The position numbers were made by a program, and so were the translations under genes. Shown here one piece after another: positions 1 through 5,254 of a stretch of DNA of 5,254 nucleotides. Below the pieces are notes generated by a model. The model did not search any database, had not been told where the DNA came from, and worked only from the letters and a program-made list of their open reading frames with translations. The stretch comes from UBA11606 sp964513285 (GTDB lineage Bacteria > Actinomycetota > Acidimicrobiia > Acidimicrobiales > Aldehydirespiratoraceae). The stretch is from the NCBI GenBank assembly GCA_964513285.1, contig CAZEML010000248.1:1-5254 (forward strand), given 5' to 3'. The stretch's first letter is position 1. Every line of letters starts with the position of its first letter.

Positions 1-207
1 GGGGCGGTCGTGGCGCGCGGGCACGGCGTGGTCGAGGTGCGGGGTGACGGTGCTTTCGTAGCCGAGCGCCTCGGGGAACAAGGGCTCGTCGTTGCGGATC
101 TTCTCGATGGCGTTGCGGCGGAGCTCCTGGCGCAGGGGCACCGACTCCCAACCGCTCGCCTTGAGGGCACCGATCGTCTCTGCCGCGGGGGTCTCGGATC
201 TCGACAT
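1..207 (-). CDS. N-terminus of a probable MoxR / Mg-chelatase-I-like AAA+ ATPase (partial)
   Basis: This gene reads leftwards from an ATG at 207-205 and stays open for 69 codons to the window edge, so only the N-terminus is visible. The translation contains ASGWESVPLRQELRRN (about residues 17-32), then PLFPEALGYESTV (about 42-54), then a stretch ending AVPARHDRP. From memory, this pattern (a 'G-x-x-x-x-x-V-x-x-E-[LI]-R-x-N' helix, then '[WL]FP-x-[LIV]-[GV]-[FY]-[ED]-x-T-V-x-P-x-[LV]-[ED]-x-A') precedes the Walker A loop in actinobacterial proteins annotated as magnesium chelatase subunit I or sigma-54-interacting ATPases. Such AAA+ proteins act as cytoplasmic remodelling or metal-insertion motors, often paired with a VWA-domain protein. 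Walker A, Walker B and the sensor motifs all lie outside the window, so ATPase activity is inferred. No Shine-Dalgarno sequence precedes the ATG, which fits a leaderless start. The gene is divergent from the GH2-like gene. Confidence 0.68.
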   Translation of the reverse strand, partial: MSRSETPAAETIGALKASGWESVPLRQELRRNAIEKIRNDEPLFPEALGYESTVTPHLDHAVPARHDRP

Positions 208-214
208 GGAGCGG

Positions 215-220
215 ACCATA
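215..220 (-). promoter_or_regulatory. Candidate -10 box for the leftward ATPase gene
   Basis: On the minus strand the hexamer TATGGT fits the actinobacterial -10 pattern TAnnnT. It ends 7 bases before the ATG at 207, the spacing expected if transcription starts at or next to the start codon. The absence of a Shine-Dalgarno sequence supports a leaderless transcript. No convincing -35 element lies 16-18 bases further upstream, so this rests on the hexamer and its position alone. Confidence 0.4.
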
Positions 221-292
221 CACGCGCGCCCCGAACCATCCCAGAGCGGGGACGAGTCGCCAGAGAGCGAGCCCGCTCCCATCGCCGTTCGG

Positions 293-298
293 TAGCGT
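293..298 (+). promoter_or_regulatory. Candidate -10 box for the GH2-like gene
   Basis: TAGCGT fits TAnnnT and ends 6 bases before the ATG at 305, the geometry of a leaderless mRNA. Its first three bases (TAG, 293-295) are also an in-frame stop for the downstream gene, so translation cannot begin further upstream. The four Gs directly abutting the ATG are too close to serve as a Shine-Dalgarno sequence. No clear -35 element is visible near 269-276. Confidence 0.45.
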
Positions 299-304
299 CT
301 GGGG

Positions 305-2404
305 ATGGAACTGTCGGGCAGGTGGCGCGCGGCGCCCGCACGCGAGGAGCTGCGGCGCACCTTCCACGAGCCTGCGCTCGACGATCGCGACTGGGCCGAC
401 ATCACCGTTCCGGGCCACTGGGCGAACACGCCGGGCTTGGCCAACGAGCGGGCCGTACTGCACCGACTCCGTTTCGAGATGGATCCCGTCGCCGAGGGGC
501 GGCGGCGGTGGATCACGCTCCACGGCCTGGCTCAGCAAGGCGACGTGTGGCTGAACGGCGCCTACGTCGGCGACACCGACGGCTACTTCGTCCCGCACCA
601 GTTCGAGGTCACCCACCTCATGGGCGAAGGCAGCGACCACCTGCTCGCCGTCGACGTGACCGTGCCTCGCTTCGGCGATCCCGACGAGCGGACGAACCTG
701 ATGGGGGCGATCCTCGATCCTGAGCTGTCGGGTGCCGCCGGACGCAACCCCGGCGGCCTGTGGCGCGAGGTCACGATCCACGACACCGGCTCTACCGCGA
801 TCGAGCACTTTCGGGCGGTGTGCGTCGACGCCAACACCGCCCGGGCCCGCGTCGCGCTGCGCTGTGTCTTCGACCATCCCGACGGCGGTCCGGTCGTGCT
901 CCGCACCCGGGTCGCGAGCGTCGACCACGAGCTGCGTCACCCGGCGGCGGTCGGCGAGAACCGGGTCGAGTGGTCGATCGACGTGCCCGAACCCGAGCTG
1001 TGGTGGCCGCACTCGCTCGGCGACCAACCCCTGCACGATCTCACCTGCGAGCTCACGGTCGACGGCGAGGTCCACGACCGCCGTCAGGTCCGCACCGCCT
1101 TCCGCACGATCCGCATGCGCGACTGGATCATCTCGGTCAACGGGGTCGACCTGTTCACCAAGGGCATCGTGCTGCTGCCCACGACGCCGCGCCCAGGCGA
1201 TGCGACCGACGTGCAGGTCGCGGCCGACGTCAAGGCCGCCCACGACGCGGGCCTCGACCTGATCCGGCTCGTCGCGCACGTCGCACACCCCGCCGTCTAC
1301 GAGACGGCCGACGAGCTCGGGATGCTGATCTGGCAGGAGATGCCGATCCGCGGCGTGATGGCTCGCGGCGTGCGCGGTCAGGCGGTCCGTCAGGCCCGCG
1401 AGATGGTCGACCTGCTCGGCCACCATCCCTCCGTCGCGGTGTGGTGCACCCACGACGAGCCGTTCAAGCGCCCGCCCAGCCCGCAGGCGACGCCGCCGGT
1501 CGTCGGCCAGCAGCGGCCATCGTGGAACCGAGCCGTGCTCGACACGTCGGTCCGCCGGGTGCTGCAACGAACCGACGGGTCGCGGCCGATCGTGATCCAC
1601 ACCGCGGTGCCACCCCACCTCCCGCAGCTCGACGGCACGACGAGCCACCTGTGGTTCGGTTGGCACGACGCGGATGCGCGCGACCTCGGCGCTGCCCTCG
1701 CCCGCATCCCCCGCATGGGCCGGTTCGTCACCGCGTTCGGTGCCGCCACCGTCGACGACGACCTCCCCGAACTCTCGAGCACCCGCTGGCCGGCGCTGAA
1801 CTGGGATGCCGTCGCCACCGCGGTCGGCGGGCGGGCCGAATCGCTCCACCACCTCGTGCCACCCCGACTGGTCGACAACGGGCCGGCCTGGGCGCAGCTC
1901 ACCCAACAAGCCCAGGCCGAGCTGATCAAGACCACCATCGAGACGCTGCGCCGCGTGAAGTACCGCCCGACCGGCGGGTTCTGCCTGTTCTATCTCGCCG
2001 ACCCGAGCCGGGCCGGCGGCTTCGGCGTCTTCGACAACGAGCGCCGGGCGAAGGCGTCGTGGCCGGTCCTCGTCGACGCGTGCCGGCCGGTCGTCGTCGT
2101 CGCCGACCCCTTGCCGTGGTCGATGCAGGTCGGCGACCGGGCCCTGCTCGACGTCCATGTGGTGTCCGATCTCCACGACGCCCTCATCGATGGCGTCGTC
2201 ACGATCGCGGTCACCCACGCCGACGGCACCTCGACGACCCAGCGCTTCGGCGGCCCCGTGGGCCCCGACACGGTCGAACACATCACCACCATCGCCGTCG
2301 CCGCCGAACACGCGGGCGAACTCGTCGTCGATCTGGCCTTCGAGGCGGTCGGACCCGGCGGACCGATCGCCACGGTCAACCGCTACCGAACCCACGTCGG
2401 CTGA
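305..2404 (+). CDS. Glycoside hydrolase family 2 protein, beta-mannosidase-like, apparently lacking the nucleophile
   Basis: This 699-residue protein has the GH2 domain order. Residues 1-160 form a sugar-binding jelly-roll domain, with VWLNGAYVGDTDGYF at 82-95 and GGLWREV at 150-156. Residues about 165-268 form an immunoglobulin-like beta-sandwich, with ELWWPHSLGDQPLHDL at 231-246. A TIM barrel starts near 275 (SVNGVDLFTKG at 277-287) and includes ADELGMLIWQEMP at 335-347. A C-terminal beta-rich tail follows after about 595. Family members cleave beta-linked sugars (mannosides, glucuronides, galactosides) with two glutamates. The acid/base Glu appears present as E385 in HHPSVAVWCTHDEPF, although the residue before it is Asp where the family usually has Asn. 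The nucleophile motif, normally F-[VMC]-[ST]-E-[FY]-G, reads RFVTAFG (473-479) with Ala at 477 (GCG, 1733-1735), so classical retaining hydrolysis looks unlikely. There is no signal peptide, so it is probably cytoplasmic. The start is fixed by an in-frame TAG at 293. The substrate is unknown. It is probably transcribed alone, separately from the sdh genes downstream. Confidence 0.85.
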   Translation: MELSGRWRAAPAREELRRTFHEPALDDRDWADITVPGHWANTPGLANERAVLHRLRFEMDPVAEGRRRWITLHGLAQQGDVWLNGAYVGDTDGYFVPHQFEVTHLMGEGSDHLLAVDVTVPRFGDPDERTNLMGAILDPELSGAAGRNPGGLWREVTIHDTGSTAIEHFRAVCVDANTARARVALRCVFDHPDGGPVVLRTRVASVDHELRHPAAVGENRVEWSIDVPEPELWWPHSLGDQPLHDLTCELTVDGEVHDRRQVRTAFRTIRMRDWIISVNGVDLFTKGIVLLPTTPRPGDATDVQVAADVKAAHDAGLDLIRLVAHVAHPAVYETADELGMLIWQEMPIRGVMARGVRGQAVRQAREMVDLLGHHPSVAVWCTHDEPFKRPPSPQATPPVVGQQRPSWNRAVLDTSVRRVLQRTDGSRPIVIHTAVPPHLPQLDGTTSHLWFGWHDADARDLGAALARIPRMGRFVTAFGAATVDDDLPELSSTRWPALNWDAVATAVGGRAESLHHLVPPRLVDNGPAWAQLTQQAQAELIKTTIETLRRVKYRPTGGFCLFYLADPSRAGGFGVFDNERRAKASWPVLVDACRPVVVVADPLPWSMQVGDRALLDVHVVSDLHDALIDGVVTIAVTHADGTSTTQRFGGPVGPDTVEHITTIAVAAEHAGELVVDLAFEAVGPGGPIATVNRYRTHVG

Positions 2405-2457
2405 GGGCCTCACCGCCGACGCGGCGCCCGATGCGGCCTCGCCCCCGCGGTTGCAAG

Positions 2458-2463
2458 TACCTT
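2458..2463 (+). promoter_or_regulatory. Weak candidate -10 box for the sdhCA operon
   Basis: TACCTT matches TAnnnT and would place the transcription start near 2469-2471, leaving a short leader of about 30 bases before the sdhC ATG. No recognisable -35 hexamer lies 16-18 bases upstream. A promoter somewhere in 2405-2498 is likely, because the gene upstream is functionally unrelated, but this exact box is only a suggestion. Confidence 0.25.
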
Positions 2464-2489
2464 TGTGAAACGTCGGACGTTCACGAAGG
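2460..2489 (+). promoter_or_regulatory. Inverted repeat overlapping the sdhC ribosome-binding site (operator or leader hairpin)
   Basis: The left arm CCTTTGTGAA (2460-2469) and right arm TTCACGAAGG (2480-2489) are inverted copies matching at 9 of 10 positions; the one mismatch would be a G-U pair in RNA. Nested inside is a perfect AACGT-CGG-ACGTT repeat (2469-2473 and 2477-2481). As RNA it could fold into about 10 base pairs, a bulged A2470 and three more pairs closing a CGG loop, and this would bury most of the GAAGGA Shine-Dalgarno sequence. As DNA the half-sites TTGTGAA and TTCACGA resemble those of the redox repressor Rex, but they are 10 bases apart, not the usual 4. The repeat is plain in the sequence; its regulatory role is inferred. 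Confidence 0.55.
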
Positions 2490-2490
2490 A
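2485..2490 (+). promoter_or_regulatory. Shine-Dalgarno sequence of sdhC
   Basis: GAAGGA lies 8 bases before the ATG at 2499, a normal spacing, and this decides the sdhC start. Five of its six bases belong to the right arm of the inverted repeat, so folding of that repeat in the mRNA would compete with ribosome binding. Confidence 0.7.
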
Positions 2491-2498
2491 ACACATCA

Positions 2499-3314
2499 AT
2501 GGCGCAGACGATGCCACGCGGCACCGACCATTCGGTCCCGCCGATCCGCCGGCGAGCTCCCGAGCTCCCCTGGCCGCTGAACCTCTACCAGACCTCCATC
2601 GGCAAGAAGTACGCGATGGCGATCACCGGGGTGGGACTCCTCGGGTTCGTGCTGGTGCACATGATCGGCAACCTCCACATCTACGAGGGCCCGACCCAGG
2701 TCCACGAGTACGCCGAGGCGCTGCGCGATCTCGGCGGCCACCTCGTGCCCCGCACCTTCTTGCTGTGGGTGATGCGCATCGGCCTGATCGGGATGTTCGC
2801 CGTCCACATCCACGCCGCCTGGTCGCTCAGCCGCCTGAGCCACAAGGCCGATCAGTCCTACGCCGGCAAGCGCGACTACATCGCCGTCAACTTCGCCAGC
2901 CGCACCATGCGCTGGACCGGCCCGATCATCCTGCTCTACCTGTTCTTCCACCTGGCCGACCTCACCTGGGGCTGGTTCAGCGACGACTGGGTGCGGGGCG
3001 ACGTCTACGCCAACGTCTACAACTCGATGGACGCCTGGCCGATCGCGGCGATCTACATCGCGGCCAACGCCGCACTGGCGCTGCACATCTTCCACGGCGC
3101 CTGGTCGATGTTCCAGACGCTCGGCATCAACAACCCCCGCTACAACAACGCCCGCAAGAACATCGCCCGTGGCCTCGCCACGATCATCTTCCTGGGCAAC
3201 ATCAGCTTCCCCCTCGCCGTGCTGGGCGGGCTCGTCGACCTCGACGGCCACACCCCCGGCGTCTACAACCTCTCCGAGGGCGAAGCCATCGGCGAAGAAA
3301 GCGCAGGTGAGTGA
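2499..3314 (+). CDS. sdhC: Succinate dehydrogenase cytochrome b subunit, type B (b558 family)
   Basis: This 271-residue integral membrane protein anchors complex II and passes electrons from succinate oxidation to the quinone pool through haem. Five hydrophobic helices are visible at about residues 38-58, 86-110, 140-160, 180-206 and 224-246, as in the one-subunit anchors of the Bacillus SdhC / Wolinella FrdC type. No separate SdhD is needed. Helices 1-4 each carry histidines able to ligate two b-type haems: H54 or H60, H103 or H105, H151, and H196 or H199. The TGVGLLGFVLVHMIGNLH segment (43-60) and LHIFHGAWSMFQTLG (195-209) are family-typical. Residues 1-35 form a polar N-terminal extension rich in Pro and Arg, presumably cytoplasmic, and the last 25 residues are polar and acidic. 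A GAAGGA ribosome-binding site supports the ATG start. The stop codon lies one base before the sdhA ATG, which indicates co-transcription and probable translational coupling. The exact haem ligands are inferred from family knowledge. Confidence 0.93.
   Translation: MAQTMPRGTDHSVPPIRRRAPELPWPLNLYQTSIGKKYAMAITGVGLLGFVLVHMIGNLHIYEGPTQVHEYAEALRDLGGHLVPRTFLLWVMRIGLIGMFAVHIHAAWSLSRLSHKADQSYAGKRDYIAVNFASRTMRWTGPIILLYLFFHLADLTWGWFSDDWVRGDVYANVYNSMDAWPIAAIYIAANAALALHIFHGAWSMFQTLGINNPRYNNARKNIARGLATIIFLGNISFPLAVLGGLVDLDGHTPGVYNLSEGEAIGEESAGE
3305..3311 (+). promoter_or_regulatory. Ribosome-binding site and sdhC-sdhA junction
   Basis: AGGTGAG inside the last codons of sdhC lies 4 bases before the ATG at 3316 and is the likely Shine-Dalgarno sequence of sdhA. 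It contains a GTG (3307-3309) in the sdhA frame that could itself serve as a start, preceded by the purine-rich GAAGAAAG (3294-3301). The two options differ by three residues (an added fMet-Ser-Asp). Confidence 0.5.
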
Positions 3315-3315
3315 C

Positions 3316-5238
3316 ATGGTCACCCTCGACGCCAAGATCCCGGAAGGTCCGATCCAGGACAAGTGGGACAGCCACAAGTTCAACGTGAAGTTGGTCAACC
3401 CGGCCAACAAGCGGAAGTTCGAGGTCATCGTCGTCGGCACCGGTCTCGCCGGCGCGTCGGCCGCGGCCTCGCTCGCCGAGCTCGGCTACAACGTGAAGGT
3501 CTTCACCTTCCACGACTCGCCTCGTCGTGCCCACTCGATCGCCGCCCAGGGCGGCATCAACGCGGCGAAGAACTACCGCAACGACGGCGACTCGGTCTAC
3601 CGCCTCTTCTACGACACGGTGAAGGGCGGCGACTACCGAGCCCGTGAGGCCAACGTGTACCGCCTCGCCCAGGTGTCGGTCGACATCATCGATCAGTGCG
3701 CCGCCCAGGGTGTGCCGTTCGCCCGCGAGTACGGCGGCCTGCTCGCCAACCGCTCGTTCGGTGGCGCTCAGGTGAGCCGCACCTTCTACGCCCGTGGCCA
3801 GACCGGCCAGCAGCTGCTGCTCGGCGCCTACCAGGCCCTCGCCGGCGCGATCGCGTCGGGCAAGGTCACCCTCTACAACCGTTCCGACGTGCTCGACATC
3901 GTCACCAAGGACGGCGAGGCGAAGGGCATCGTCGTGCGCGACATGCTCACCGGTGAGGTGCACTCGCACTCGGCGCACGCCGTCGTGCTCGCCACCGGCG
4001 GCTACGGCAACGTGTACTACCTGTCCACCAACGCGATGGCCTCCAACGTCACCGCGGCGTGGCGGGCCCACCGCAAGGGCGCCCTGTTCGCGAACCCCTG
4101 CTACACCCAGATCCACCCGACCTGCATCCCGGCCTCCGACGAGTTCCAGTCGAAGCTGACGCTGATGTCGGAGTCGTTGCGCAACGACGGCCGCATCTGG
4201 GTGCCTCGGGATCGCGACGAAGCCCGTTCGGCCGCCGAGATCGACGAGGCCGAGCGCTACTACTTCCTCGAGGAGAAGTACCCGTCGTTCGGCAACCTCG
4301 TGCCCCGCGACGTTGCCAGCCGCAACGCCAAGACCGTCGTCGACGAAGGGCGCGGCGTGGGCCCGCTCAAGAACGGCGTGTATCTCGACTTCGCCGCCGC
4401 CATCCAGCGCGACGGCGTCGAAGCGGTCAAGGAGCGGTACGGCAACCTCTTCGACATGTACGAGCGCATCACCGGCGAGGATCCGTACAGCACGCCGATG
4501 CGCATCTACCCCGCCACCCACTACACGATGGGTGGGCTGTGGGTCGACTACAACCTGATGACCACCGTGCCCGGTCTGTACGCCCTCGGTGAGGCGAACT
4601 TCTCCGATCACGGCGCCAACCGACTCGGCGCCTCGGCGCTCATGCAGGGCCTGGCCGACGGGTACTTCGTGCTGCCGTACACCATCGGCGACTACCTGGC
4701 CCCGAAGCTCGGCGAGGCCCCGCTGTCGACCGACGACCCGGCGTTCACCGAGGCCGTGGCCGAGGTCGACGACCGCACCCGCCAGTGGACCTCGAAGACC
4801 GGCGGCACCCACGGTGTCGAGCACTACCACCGAGAGCTCGGCAAGATCGTGTGGGAGTACTGCGGCATGGCCCGCAACGAGACCGGCCTCGAAAAGGCCC
4901 TCTCGGAGATCCCCGCGCTGCGCGAGGAGTTCCGCAAGAACGTCAAGGTGCTCGGCAGCCCCGACGGCATCAACACGATGCTCGAGAAGGTCAACCGGGT
5001 CGACGACTTCATGGAGTTCGCCGAGCTCAAGGTGCGCGACGCGCTGCACCGCAACGAGAGCTGTGGCGGCCACTTCCGTGAGGAATCCCAGACCGAGGAA
5101 GGCGAGGCGCTCCGCGACGACGAGAACTTCGCCTACGTCGGTGCCTGGGAGTGGAACGGCGCCGACCAGGAGCAGACGCTCCACAAGGAACCGGTCTATT
5201 TCGGGTACGTCAAGCTGAGCGAGCGGAGCTCCAAGTGA
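3316..5238 (+). CDS. sdhA: Succinate dehydrogenase flavoprotein subunit
   Basis: This 640-residue subunit oxidises succinate to fumarate in the citric acid cycle and passes electrons to the iron-sulphur subunit on the cytoplasmic side of complex II. The dinucleotide-binding loop VGTGLAGASAA (40-50) starts the FAD domain. H73 in RAHSIAAQGGINAA is the expected site of covalent FAD attachment. The substrate-site residues expected from E. coli SdhA are all present: H267 in QIHPTC, R331 in VPRDVASR, H402 in HYTMGG and R436 in GANRLGAS. E426 in GEANFSDHGANRLG contacts FAD in relatives. The C-terminal helical domain (about 475-640) includes HRNESCGGHFREESQT (578-593). Length and motifs are complete, with no frameshift. 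The ATG at 3316 is preferred because AGGTGAG precedes it; GTG at 3307 is the alternative. The open frame continues upstream to 3169, but that part lies inside sdhC and is not expected to be translated. The next gene, presumably sdhB, would begin just past the window; the G-run after the stop (from 5237) may be part of its ribosome-binding site. Confidence 0.97.
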   Translation: MVTLDAKIPEGPIQDKWDSHKFNVKLVNPANKRKFEVIVVGTGLAGASAAASLAELGYNVKVFTFHDSPRRAHSIAAQGGINAAKNYRNDGDSVYRLFYDTVKGGDYRAREANVYRLAQVSVDIIDQCAAQGVPFAREYGGLLANRSFGGAQVSRTFYARGQTGQQLLLGAYQALAGAIASGKVTLYNRSDVLDIVTKDGEAKGIVVRDMLTGEVHSHSAHAVVLATGGYGNVYYLSTNAMASNVTAAWRAHRKGALFANPCYTQIHPTCIPASDEFQSKLTLMSESLRNDGRIWVPRDRDEARSAAEIDEAERYYFLEEKYPSFGNLVPRDVASRNAKTVVDEGRGVGPLKNGVYLDFAAAIQRDGVEAVKERYGNLFDMYERITGEDPYSTPMRIYPATHYTMGGLWVDYNLMTTVPGLYALGEANFSDHGANRLGASALMQGLADGYFVLPYTIGDYLAPKLGEAPLSTDDPAFTEAVAEVDDRTRQWTSKTGGTHGVEHYHRELGKIVWEYCGMARNETGLEKALSEIPALREEFRKNVKVLGSPDGINTMLEKVNRVDDFMEFAELKVRDALHRNESCGGHFREESQTEEGEALRDDENFAYVGAWEWNGADQEQTLHKEPVYFGYVKLSERSSK

Positions 5239-5254
5239 GGGGGGCACAGCGAGC

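Noticed and set aside
10..723. A 237-codon plus-strand open frame at the left edge.
   Set aside because: Bases 1-207 encode a recognisable N-terminus on the minus strand and bases 305 onward encode the GH2-like protein in another frame. This frame gives an Arg-rich product with no motif.
2086..2105. A GTC/GTCGTC triplet run in the GH2-like gene.
   Set aside because: It encodes a short Val run (about residues 596-599) in a likely beta-strand and reflects codon preference; it is not a tandem repeat of note.
2414..2426. A 5-base-pair hairpin (CGCCG-ACG-CGGCG) just after the GH2-like stop codon, as a possible terminator.
   Set aside because: The stem is short and has no T-tract after it. Such small GC hairpins are common by chance in this composition, so it is not called a terminator.
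760..2580. A 606-codon plus-strand open frame overlapping the GH2-like gene in another frame.
   Set aside because: Its product is mostly Arg, Pro, Ala and Gly, typical of an out-of-frame reading of GC-rich coding DNA, and the overlapping frame encodes clear GH2 domains.
3169..3315. An upstream extension of sdhA that would add 49 residues to its N-terminus.
   Set aside because: The extension lies within the sdhC coding region, gives a Ser/Pro/Ala-rich sequence unlike SdhA N-termini, and the ATG at 3316 (or GTG at 3307) has the better ribosome-binding context.
3202..5247. A 681-codon open frame on the minus strand opposite sdhA, and a 314-codon one opposite sdhC (2496-3440).
   Set aside because: Long antisense open frames are expected opposite high-GC genes, where stop codons are rare. 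The translations are low-complexity (rich in Val, Gly, Ala, Arg, Asp, Glu) with no recognisable motif, while the plus-strand products are unmistakable SdhC and SdhA.

Overview
The window is high-GC DNA with strong G/C preference at third codon positions. It looks like an actinobacterial (Actinomycetota) chromosome. The flavoprotein subunit of succinate dehydrogenase closely resembles what I remember of streptomycete SdhA, and two divergent genes have a TAnnnT box 6-7 bases before the ATG, the usual layout of leaderless actinobacterial genes. A deep-branching lineage such as Acidimicrobiia would fit, but that is a guess from general impression and was not tested.

Layout. (1) Bases 1-207, minus strand: the first 69 codons of a gene that runs off the left edge, probably a MoxR / magnesium-chelatase-I-like AAA+ ATPase. 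(2) Bases 208-304: a 97-base divergent intergenic region with a candidate -10 box for each flanking gene. (3) Bases 305-2404, plus strand: a 699-residue glycoside hydrolase family 2 protein of beta-mannosidase-like architecture. Its catalytic nucleophile position appears to be Ala instead of Glu. (4) Bases 2405-2498: a 94-base intergenic region with a long imperfect inverted repeat that overlaps the ribosome-binding site of the next gene. (5) Bases 2499-3314: sdhC, the membrane cytochrome b subunit. (6) Bases 3316-5238: sdhA, the flavoprotein subunit. The last 16 bases (5239-5254) hold no identifiable gene; sdhB would be expected just beyond the right edge.

How the genes work together. sdhC and sdhA are separated by one base and form the start of an sdhC-sdhA-(sdhB) operon for a type B succinate:quinone oxidoreductase (respiratory complex II) with a single five-helix, probably di-haem, membrane anchor. 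The GH2-like gene and the ATPase gene have no evident functional link to complex II and look like neighbours under separate promoters.

The core content is ordinary housekeeping. I see no mobile element, CRISPR array, tRNA, rRNA or evidence of a new multi-gene system. The two points most worth a second look are the apparently nucleophile-less GH2 protein and the inverted repeat at the head of the sdh operon.
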